Source: Melioribacteraceae bacterium (GTDB lineage: Bacteria; Bacteroidota; Ignavibacteria; Ignavibacteriales; Melioribacteraceae). From it: a stretch of DNA of 5,284 bases. Made by a program: the position numbers and the translations under genes. Positions 1 to 5,284 of this stretch are shown piece by piece (the first letter of the stretch is position 1; the number at the start of each line of letters is the position of its first letter). The stretch covers positions 1 to 5,284 of the forward strand of contig JAQICK010000158.1 in assembly GCA_027858595.1 (NCBI GenBank), read 5' to 3'. Under the pieces are notes generated by a model, which made no database searches, was not told the DNA's origin, and saw nothing but the letters and a program-made list of their open reading frames with translations.

Positions 1-404
1 ATTTTATACTTCTCTTCAAATACAACAATTAGATATGGGGCAATTTCAAGAAATGGCTTGTTTTCATTAGTATCAAATTGCTCTAAATCTTTAAGCCAAT
101 CCTCTGTTGCTCTGCCAGAATAAAATTCTCTCTCTTCTTTTTCTGCCGCATCTTTAATTTTCTTCTTTATTTCTGAGCTTTCAACAACTACAAAATGCCA
201 TGGTTGTTTATTAGCACCACTTGGAGCTGTGTTTGCTGTTTTAATTGCATTTTTAATTACATCAACAGGAATACGCTCCGAAGAGAAAGTTCTTACAGTT
301 CTTCTTTTATCCATTTTTTCAAAAAACATTTTCGACATTTTTACAACTTCATTATCGAAATATTTTGGGTAATTCTTTAGTGGAATATGTTTTTCTTTTT
401 TCAT
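1..404 (-). CDS. Nitroreductase-family flavoprotein, iodotyrosine deiodinase-like (5' part only; runs off left edge)
   Basis: An open frame of 134 codons begins at the ATG at 404-402 and is cut by the window edge; the family is usually about 220 residues, so roughly the last third is missing. The N-terminal FMN phosphate-binding cluster RRTVR (residues 34-38) is followed by the APSGAN motif (60-65) and QPW (67-69), as expected for the nitroreductase/IYD fold. The segment EREFY (91-95), then WLKDL, then K116, matches the IYD active-site lid. E91, Y95 and K116 have the same spacing as human IYD Glu157, Tyr161 and Lys182, which bind the amino acid zwitterion of halotyrosine. An NAD(P)H-dependent FMN flavoprotein in the cytoplasm is therefore likely; reductive dehalogenation of halotyrosines is an inference. 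The start is supported by its fit to the N-termini of bacterial homologues I recall, although the upstream sequence is AT-rich with no clear Shine-Dalgarno site. A generic nitroreductase is the alternative. Confidence 0.87.
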   Translation of the reverse strand, partial: MKKEKHIPLKNYPKYFDNEVVKMSKMFFEKMDKRRTVRTFSSERIPVDVIKNAIKTANTAPSGANKQPWHFVVVESSEIKKKIKDAAEKEEREFYSGRATEDWLKDLEQFDTNENKPFLEIAPYLIVVFEEKYK

Positions 405-461
405 TTTATTTTTAATTTATAGTCTGAGATAATAGACAAAATGGTTTTCACGATAATAAAT

Positions 462-496
462 AGATTTCTCTCTCAAAGAACTAGTATGAAATGACA
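462..496. repeat. Single-arm copy of the palindromic intergenic element
   Basis: On the plus strand AGATTTCTC (462-470), 17 bases, then GAAATGACA (488-496) repeats exactly the two conserved blocks and the 17-base spacing of the right arm of the full element at 2640-2714. About 8 of the 17 spacer bases also agree. The matching left arm is not visible, so this copy is decayed or half-length. It lies 20 bases past the permease stop codon, in the 112-base gap before the nitroreductase gene. No other structure stands out in that gap. Confidence 0.6.
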
Positions 497-516
497 AGCT
501 TTCCATTTTCCTAGAA

Positions 517-2592
517 TTACTCAACGTAAAGTTTGTTAAGTTCCTTCATACTCTTTGGATCTCCAATTACTGTAATTCTATCACCTTCAAGGATTTGTGT
601 ATTTCCTTTAGGAACAATAATTTCACCTCCACGTTGCAACAGAGCAACTAGGCATCTGTTCGGAAATTTGATGTTTTTTAACTCTTTATTAATAAACAAT
701 TCCGTTTTCCGTCCTTTTAAGATATAAAGGGCTTTAAAATTATCATCGTGCATTAATGCTTCTTTTAGTTCCTGCTCATCTTTAGCATTTTCCCATTCTT
801 CAGTAAATGATTCGTCATCTACTCGACCAGCTATTTGTGCTAATATTCTTAAATGTTGTGTTGGGTCTTTTTCTGGACTAATTAAAAAGAATACTGCTGT
901 TACTCTCTGAACATCTTCCTCTTTATAAGTAAGCGAATTAAATATTGGTATGTTAATTCCATGCTTAGCTCTTATTAAAACTAACATTGAATGTTCTATT
1001 CCACCACATTTAAAATGTGGAAGTGCTACGCCATGCATTACGGGAGTAGCTCCAACACGAGTTCCTTCCATTATTCGCTTAACAATCTCTTCCGATGAGA
1101 GAGGAATAGATTTAGAAACCAAGTTGGCAGATAAGTTAACTGCGTCAGAAAAAGTTATATCCTCATTTATATCAAAAACTTTACTCTCAGTTACAATTTT
1201 ATCAAAAGGATCACCTTTGCGTAAACCCTTCTCTTTTAATATTCCTCTAAGTTCTGTATCGAGTCCAGTGAATCTCTGCTTGCCAAGTCGTTCAAAAATG
1301 TGATAGATTGCCCCGTTGCGTTCAACTTTTCCTCGTGCATAAAACCAATACCACAAGGCGCCAGCAATAATTAATCCAGAAGAAAATACTATTGGAAGTG
1401 TTCCCATTTCAAAAATTAAATAGAGCGATGAAATAATTCCAAAAATATGAAGCCAAGGATAAAATGGTGATTTATAACCAGGGTCGTATGAATCTATTTT
1501 GCTCTCTCGCATAATTATTACAGCTAGACAAACAAATGAGAACATTAGTAATTGAAATGCACTTGCCAGCTTTGCAATTCCAGTAGGATTAAGAAAAACT
1601 AACAAAAGAATAATTATTGAAACTGTTAAAATGATGGAATGGACAGGTGTGTCAAAGCGTCCAAGTTTTTTAAAATACGAGGGCATAATATGGTCACGAC
1701 TCATTGCAAGCGGATATCGTGAAGCACTCATTGTTCCTGCATTTGCAACAGATACAAAAGCCAATATTGCAGCAATTGAAAGAATGTACATTCCCCAATC
1801 TCCAAAAAACACTTTAGCTGCAGACGCTACTGGAGTTAAAGTCCCCTTAAGTTCCGACATCGGCAGAACTCCAACCATTACAGCAGTACCTAATATATAT
1901 ATTAATATAGCTAATCCTAGAGCTAGAAAAACGCCAATCGGCAGATTTTTTTCTGGATTATGTACTTCTTCGGCAAGAGAGGCAACATTTGTTACACCAA
2001 CATAACTAATATATACCAAGCCAGCAGTGGCAATTATGGAATCGAAACCAGCATCGAAGAAATTATTAAAATGTGTGTAATTTAGCTCAGGAATTCCTCC
2101 AACAATAAAATATGTTAATAAAGATAGAAGTCCTACAACAAGATATATTTGAAATTTGCCACTTTTTTTTGCTCCAAAAATATTTAACAGGCCAAGTGCT
2201 ACAGCTAAGAAAACAGCAATTGGTACAATGGCTAAGCCTGGAATAAAAAGGGAGATATATGCTCCCATTCCAATTAGGGCAAATGCAACTTTAAGAATTA
2301 AAGCAAGCCAAGTTCCAATTCCTCCTATGGTGCCAACAAGAGGGCCAAGTGAACGATCAAGAAAATAATAAACACCACCTGCTTTTGGCATTGCAGTTGC
2401 AAGCTCGACAACACTAAGCATTGCTGGTATTAAAGGAATGGCTGCTAAGACATATGCAAGTATTAACGCTGGTCCTGCTTGTTGGGCTGCCAATCCAGGT
2501 AATAAGAAAAATCCCGCACTTAAAGTTGTTCCTGCAGCAATTGAAAATACTCCAAGAAGACCAATTTCTTTTTTTAATTTTTTCTTAGCCAT
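517..2592 (-). CDS. APC-family amino acid permease with C-terminal PTS EIIA type-2 and TrkA_C (RCK_C) domains
   Basis: This 691-residue inner-membrane protein has three modules. Residues ~8-420 form an APC transporter with about 12 hydrophobic segments (near 10-32, 41-60, 84-112, 120-139, 148-166, 185-200, 217-243, 266-286, 317-334, 338-360, 377-396 and 400-418). The broken first helix (GTTLSAGFF, 21-29) and ELATAMPKAGG (63-73) are typical of the family. A basic linker (~421-461) leads to a PTS EIIA type-2 domain (~462-616) with GVALPH (521-526). H526 is the expected phosphorylation site and H580, in an HLxxLxxIA motif, the second conserved His. Residues ~629-691 resemble a TrkA_C/RCK_C ligand-binding domain, including IIVPKGNTQILEGDRITVIG. 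Amino acid import controlled by phosphorylation and/or a bound small ligand is inferred; the substrate is unknown. The gene follows the S46 peptidase gene on the same strand after 150 bases. The ATG at 2592-2590 is right for the family (MAKKK before helix 1); no clear Shine-Dalgarno site precedes it. Confidence 0.92.
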   Translation of the reverse strand: MAKKKLKKEIGLLGVFSIAAGTTLSAGFFLLPGLAAQQAGPALILAYVLAAIPLIPAMLSVVELATAMPKAGGVYYFLDRSLGPLVGTIGGIGTWLALILKVAFALIGMGAYISLFIPGLAIVPIAVFLAVALGLLNIFGAKKSGKFQIYLVVGLLSLLTYFIVGGIPELNYTHFNNFFDAGFDSIIATAGLVYISYVGVTNVASLAEEVHNPEKNLPIGVFLALGLAILIYILGTAVMVGVLPMSELKGTLTPVASAAKVFFGDWGMYILSIAAILAFVSVANAGTMSASRYPLAMSRDHIMPSYFKKLGRFDTPVHSIILTVSIIILLLVFLNPTGIAKLASAFQLLMFSFVCLAVIIMRESKIDSYDPGYKSPFYPWLHIFGIISSLYLIFEMGTLPIVFSSGLIIAGALWYWFYARGKVERNGAIYHIFERLGKQRFTGLDTELRGILKEKGLRKGDPFDKIVTESKVFDINEDITFSDAVNLSANLVSKSIPLSSEEIVKRIMEGTRVGATPVMHGVALPHFKCGGIEHSMLVLIRAKHGINIPIFNSLTYKEEDVQRVTAVFFLISPEKDPTQHLRILAQIAGRVDDESFTEEWENAKDEQELKEALMHDDNFKALYILKGRKTELFINKELKNIKFPNRCLVALLQRGGEIIVPKGNTQILEGDRITVIGDPKSMKELNKLYVE

Positions 2593-2606
2593 AATATTTA
2601 TTTACA

Positions 2607-2612
2607 ATTATA
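2607..2612 (-). promoter_or_regulatory. Possible -10 box for the permease gene
   Basis: On the minus strand TATAAT occurs at 2612-2607, 14 bases before the permease ATG, which would leave a very short leader. There is no convincing -35 box about 17 bases upstream, and the region is AT-rich, so a chance match is quite possible. If real, it would let the permease be transcribed separately from the upstream peptidase gene. Confidence 0.22.
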
Positions 2613-2639
2613 GGGTTAGCAGAATAATAATAATTAATT

Positions 2640-2714
2640 TGTCATTTCGAACGAATGTGAGAAATCTTTCTAAAGTAAGAGATTTCTCACCCACAAATCG
2701 GGTTGGAAATGACA
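2640..2714. repeat. Imperfect palindromic intergenic element (REP-like hairpin)
   Basis: The outer arms TGTCATTTC (2640-2648) and GAAATGACA (2706-2714) are perfect 9-base inverted repeats. The inner arms GTGAGAAATCT (2657-2667) and AGATTTCTCAC (2680-2690) are perfect 11-base inverted repeats around a 12-base loop. Between them AAC (2650-2652) can pair with GTT (2702-2704), and the right side carries extra unpaired bases. The element begins 28 bases past the peptidase stop codon. It could act as a weak terminator or mRNA-stabilising hairpin, but no strong T-run follows on the minus strand. Its half copy at 462-496 argues for a dispersed repeat rather than a gene-specific terminator. I recall similar GTCATTTCGA...GAGAAATC palindromes as abundant in Bacteroidota-type genomes, but could not check this. 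Confidence 0.8.
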
Positions 2715-2742
2715 CACATTTTATTTGAACAAACTCTAATCT

Positions 2743-4899
2743 CTACTTTAATTCAACACCCATCTCTTGTAACAAGAAACCAGCACCGCCAAGTTTGTGT
2801 GTAATCCAAAGAACGTAACGAATATCAACACCTATTGAACGACTGTAATCATCATTCCATGCAAAGTCATTTATTGTTGCTTCGTAAGCTCGGTCAAAGT
2901 TAACGCCAATTAATCTTCCTTGAGCATCAAGAATAGGACTGCCAGAATTTCCGCCTGTTGTATCCATGTTGTATAAAATTGCAACGGGAATTGATTTTAA
3001 TTTTGGATTATAAAATTGGCCAAAGTCTTTTGCATCATACAATTCCTTTAGTTTTGTTGGAATTGCATATTCACTTCCGAGATAACTTTTTTCTATAATT
3101 CCATTAAGCGATGTAATTGGCGACGAATAAACTGCATCGCGCGGTGAATATCCTTTTATGTGGCCATATGTTAAACGTAATGTTCCGTTGGCGTCTGGAA
3201 TAAACAATGTGTTTTTCCATTCCTTCTTTACCTCATTAAACTGTGGGAGAAGTTTGCTTAATGCACCACTAATTTTATCGTTTTCGCTTTTAATACTTTT
3301 GTATTGTTTGTTTAACTCTAATGCAAATTTGATTAGTGGGTTTTTCAATTCCTTTAATTCATCCAGTGATAATGTTAAGAGTTCATCAAAATTTCCTCTT
3401 TTTGTTATCTCCGATGCTATAAAATTATTTTCAACAAATCTTTCAATAGTAGCTTTATTCATACTACTTTCAAAAATATTATCAATAACATCTATTCTCG
3501 AATTTTCGGAAAACTTGCGTGCATCGCAAATCATTTTAACCAACAAATCTTTCTCGATTGATTCCATTGAAATCTCAAAAGTCTTATCCAATTTTCGTAG
3601 TGAATTTGCTATGTTTTCATCTTTGAATGAAAATTTCCTTTCTGAGTTTTCCTTTTCTTGTTCTTCTGCATTTTGTATAACAAATCGGGCAAGTTTGAAA
3701 TCATCAGATAATCTATGCAAACTTCTATACCATAAATTTGCCTCAGCTAAATTCAACCGCTTTGAATAGACATTGTCAATTTCTTTAAAAAGGTTTTTAT
3801 AATTATCGTGTAAAACCGGACTCGTTTTAAGGAAGCGTTCTATTTCACTCTCTTCAACTTTTTTGGTATTTACCAACTGTGTATTACGCAAACCTTGTAT
3901 TTTGCCTTTGTAATTTTTCATTGTATTTGAGAGACGCTTTATGTGAGTTGAATAAGCAAGAGCCATTTCATCATTTCCCTCGGTCTTTGCTTCAATCAAA
4001 TTAATAGTCCACTCGTATAGCTCAGAAATATAAGGTAGTTGATAATTATATTGATACTCAATAAACTGCGATGGTTGATTGCGAAAAGTTCTACCAGGGT
4101 ATCCAAGAATAAATGCGAAGTCTCCTTCTTCAACTCCTTTAGGATTTACTTCCAAATGTTTCTTTGGAGTGAAAGGAATGTTCTCTTTGCTGTATTCTGC
4201 AGAGCTTCCATCGGGTGCAACGTAAGCACGCATAAATGTAAAATCGCCAGTATGACGAGGCCACATCCAATTATCTCTTTCACCACCAAATTCACCTATT
4301 GTTCTTGGAGGAACATAAACCAAACGAACGTCTTCTATAATTCTGTATTTGAATAGAATATAAGATTGTCCAGCAAACATCTCGGAAACACTTGACTCTA
4401 TTGAGTTTTCCTTGTCTGTTGCCTTTTCGCCAAGCTCTCTCATTTTTTTTGTAATAATTTTGGAACGCTCTTCCAAGTCGTCAATTCCTTCAACTGCTTT
4501 CAGAATAATATCGGAAACGTCTTTATACGACTCTGTAATTTTCACTTTGTATCCTTTTGCATGAAGCTCTTTTTCTCTTGACTCAGCAAGAAATCCATCT
4601 TCCAAATAATTATGCTCTGGAGTTGATGCAGCATTAACACCAGCAAACGCACAGTGATGGTTTGTGATAATCAATCCTTCGGGAGAAACAAACGAGCCAG
4701 TACAGCCATTTACCTTTACAAGTGCATCAATTAAACTTACCCTATTTGGGTTGTAAATATCATCCTGACTAATTAATAATCCTGCTTTTTGTAAATCGAG
4801 TTTTTTAATTTCACTTAAAGGATATTGCCCTTCCTCTGGTGCTTTTGCTAACGTAATTGATAATGTAAATAATAAAAATAGAGCAATTATTTTGTTCAT
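2743..4899 (-). CDS. S46 family serine dipeptidyl-peptidase, DPP11-like (Asp/Glu-specific)
   Basis: This complete 718-residue protein is normal length for peptidase family S46, which removes N-terminal dipeptides from oligopeptides in the periplasm. A signal peptide is visible (MNKIIALFLL core; cleavage near residues 18-20, LAKA). The chymotrypsin-like catalytic residues are H82 in TNHHC, D219 in RHTGDF and S652 in TTGGNSGSP. Their spacing agrees with known S46 enzymes. C66 and C83 are placed like the trypsin 42-58 disulfide. N210, W211 and D669 correspond to residues that hold the substrate N-terminus in Pseudoxanthomonas mexicana DAP BII. R670, 18 residues after the catalytic Ser, occupies the position of Arg673 in Porphyromonas gingivalis DPP11, where Gly marks DPP7; this predicts cleavage after Asp/Glu. 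Residues ~280-570 are the charged helical regulatory domain. The ATG at 4899 is preceded by a good Shine-Dalgarno site. Family assignment is firm; substrate specificity is inferred from one residue. Confidence 0.95.
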   Translation of the reverse strand: MNKIIALFLLFTLSITLAKAPEEGQYPLSEIKKLDLQKAGLLISQDDIYNPNRVSLIDALVKVNGCTGSFVSPEGLIITNHHCAFAGVNAASTPEHNYLEDGFLAESREKELHAKGYKVKITESYKDVSDIILKAVEGIDDLEERSKIITKKMRELGEKATDKENSIESSVSEMFAGQSYILFKYRIIEDVRLVYVPPRTIGEFGGERDNWMWPRHTGDFTFMRAYVAPDGSSAEYSKENIPFTPKKHLEVNPKGVEEGDFAFILGYPGRTFRNQPSQFIEYQYNYQLPYISELYEWTINLIEAKTEGNDEMALAYSTHIKRLSNTMKNYKGKIQGLRNTQLVNTKKVEESEIERFLKTSPVLHDNYKNLFKEIDNVYSKRLNLAEANLWYRSLHRLSDDFKLARFVIQNAEEQEKENSERKFSFKDENIANSLRKLDKTFEISMESIEKDLLVKMICDARKFSENSRIDVIDNIFESSMNKATIERFVENNFIASEITKRGNFDELLTLSLDELKELKNPLIKFALELNKQYKSIKSENDKISGALSKLLPQFNEVKKEWKNTLFIPDANGTLRLTYGHIKGYSPRDAVYSSPITSLNGIIEKSYLGSEYAIPTKLKELYDAKDFGQFYNPKLKSIPVAILYNMDTTGGNSGSPILDAQGRLIGVNFDRAYEATINDFAWNDDYSRSIGVDIRYVLWITHKLGGAGFLLQEMGVELK

Positions 4900-4904
4900 T
4901 TTAA

Positions 4905-4997
4905 AACCTTTATGAATTGAAAAATGTTTTTGTGCAAGCTAATAAATTGTTGGATAAAGCTAAAGAGAAAACGGATGAGGCCAGTGTGAAGATTTAA
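4905..4997 (+). pseudogene. Possible 3' remnant of a small helical protein gene
   Basis: This plus-strand frame reads 30 codons to a TAA at 4995-4997, with an in-frame TAA just upstream (4902-4904) and no ATG start. Its translation is helix-like and charged, with the core NKLLDKAKEKTDEASVKI. It could be the C-terminal end of a decayed gene, for example a small helical-bundle protein, but 30 codons is short enough for chance. It overlaps the antisense leader of the peptidase gene, so it is unlikely to be an intact gene. Confidence 0.2.
4907..4911 (-). promoter_or_regulatory. Ribosome binding site of the S46 peptidase gene
   Basis: AAAGG on the minus strand ends 7 bases before the ATG at 4899-4897, a canonical Shine-Dalgarno distance. 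It fixes the start immediately before the signal peptide. It is the clearest ribosome binding site in the window; the other genes have AT-rich leaders. Confidence 0.65.
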
Positions 4998-5010
4998 GGA
5001 ATTAAAGGGA

Positions 5011-5045
5011 GAAGTAAGAGGGTAGAGGCAAGAGGTGGAAGTGAA
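5011..5045 (+). repeat. Degenerate 7-bp purine-rich tandem repeat
   Basis: Five consecutive heptamers can be read: gaagtaa, gagggta, gaggcaa, gaggtgg and aagtgaa, with approximate consensus GAGGTAA. The first four match it at 5-6 of 7 positions and the last at 4. The tract sits in a wider purine-rich stretch (about 4996-5051, only about 7 pyrimidines). It ends about 100 bases before the methyltransferase start. Homologous units are not identical, so it looks old rather than freshly expanded. Confidence 0.5.
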
Positions 5046-5145
5046 AAAGAACAAATAATTATTTTAAAATTAATATAGTCTTAAATCTTACTTCAAATCA
5101 ATTATATTTAGAATAGTAATTTTTACAATATTGAGATAATTATTT

Positions 5146-5284
5146 ATGCCCACGCTCAACTGGATAGGGAAAGAAGCTGTTGAAAATCATCATTTAGAAA
5201 TACCCTATAAATTATTAGAATATGACGACAACCTCTCCACTGGCGATAAAGATAGCGGAAACCTTATTGTGCAAGGGGATAACC
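5146..5284 (+). CDS. Type III-style DNA methyltransferase (Mod subunit), N-terminal fragment
   Basis: The ATG at 5146 opens a frame of 46 full codons that runs off the right edge; full-length proteins of this type are several hundred residues. The start MPTLNWIGKEAVENHH, then IPYKLLE, then SGNLIVQGDN (37-46), matches the characteristic N-terminus of site-specific adenine methyltransferases of type III restriction-modification systems. In these, the GDN is normally followed by LEAL and then the DPPY catalytic motif, which lies outside the window. The enzyme would methylate adenine at a recognition site and usually partners a Res helicase-nuclease encoded downstream; neither can be confirmed here. 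A weak GAGA Shine-Dalgarno-like stretch (5133-5136) lies 9 bases before the start. The gene is divergent from the peptidase gene, so it is probably a separate transcription unit. Confidence 0.82.
   Translation, partial: MPTLNWIGKEAVENHHLEIPYKLLEYDDNLSTGDKDSGNLIVQGDN

Noticed and set aside
195..380. Plus-strand open frame of 61 codons
   Set aside because: It lies antisense to the nitroreductase-like gene, whose translation shows conserved motifs; the plus-strand product has no recognisable features.
422..437. Short inverted repeat GTCT...AGAC as a hairpin
   Set aside because: The stem is only 4 bp and is not followed by a T-run, so it is expected by chance.
1631..2005. Plus-strand open frame of 124 codons, with other plus-strand frames at 950-1303, 2156-2368 and 4039-4356
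   Set aside because: All are antisense shadows of the permease or peptidase genes with no domain-like sequence; the one at 2438-2728 likewise mostly overlaps the permease 5' end.
2640..2714. Reading the palindrome as a classic rho-independent terminator of the peptidase gene
   Set aside because: The stem is interrupted, AT-rich and lacks a clear T-run on the minus strand; the half copy elsewhere fits a dispersed repeat better.
3158..3769. Plus-strand open frame of 203 codons
   Set aside because: It is antisense to the helical domain of the S46 peptidase; its Ser/Phe/Leu-rich composition is what reading the complement of Lys/Glu/Asn-rich codons gives.
4924..4989. 21-codon plus-strand ORF starting at an ATG
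   Set aside because: It is very short, has no Shine-Dalgarno site, and shows no recognisable sequence; it overlaps another equally short frame.
5103..5110. TATATTTA as a Bacteroidota-type -7 promoter box (TAnnTTTG) for the methyltransferase gene
   Set aside because: The final G is missing and there is no TTG at the -33 distance; in such AT-rich sequence the match is not informative.

Overview
This AT-rich window looks like a chromosomal segment from a low-GC bacterium of the Bacteroidota/Ignavibacteria (FCB) type. Three things suggest this: an S46 dipeptidyl-peptidase, mostly weak Shine-Dalgarno sites, and an intergenic palindrome (GTCATTTC...GAGAAATC) that I recall as common in genomes of this group. 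The lineage call is an inference; no marker gene is present.

Layout. Positions 1-404 (minus) hold the first ~134 codons of a nitroreductase-fold flavoprotein that most resembles iodotyrosine deiodinase (IYD) homologues; its C-terminus lies beyond the left edge. Positions 517-2592 (minus) encode a 691-residue APC-family amino acid permease. Its C-terminus carries a PTS EIIA type-2 domain and then a TrkA_C/RCK_C domain, so transport is probably gated or sensed by cytoplasmic regulatory modules. Positions 2743-4899 (minus) encode a complete, probably exported S46 serine dipeptidyl-peptidase. Its specificity-position residue is Arg, which predicts DPP11-type cleavage after Asp/Glu. At the right edge, starting at 5146 on the plus strand, are the first 46 codons of a type III-style DNA methyltransferase (Mod), so a restriction-modification locus probably begins here.

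The three minus-strand genes are separated by gaps of 112 and 150 bases. Each gap contains a copy of one palindromic element about 20-30 bases past the upstream stop codon: a full copy after the peptidase and a single-arm copy after the permease. The divergent region 4900-5145 between peptidase and methyltransferase contains a purine-rich stretch with a degenerate 7-bp periodicity and, possibly, a small coding remnant.

Functionally, the peptidase could release dipeptides outside the inner membrane and the permease could import amino acids, so a peptide/amino-acid scavenging neighbourhood is plausible but unproven. The methyltransferase is on the opposite strand and is probably an unrelated module. 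I see no clear undescribed system. The most distinctive items are the three-part permease fusion, the paired palindromic elements, and the repeat tract before the methyltransferase gene.
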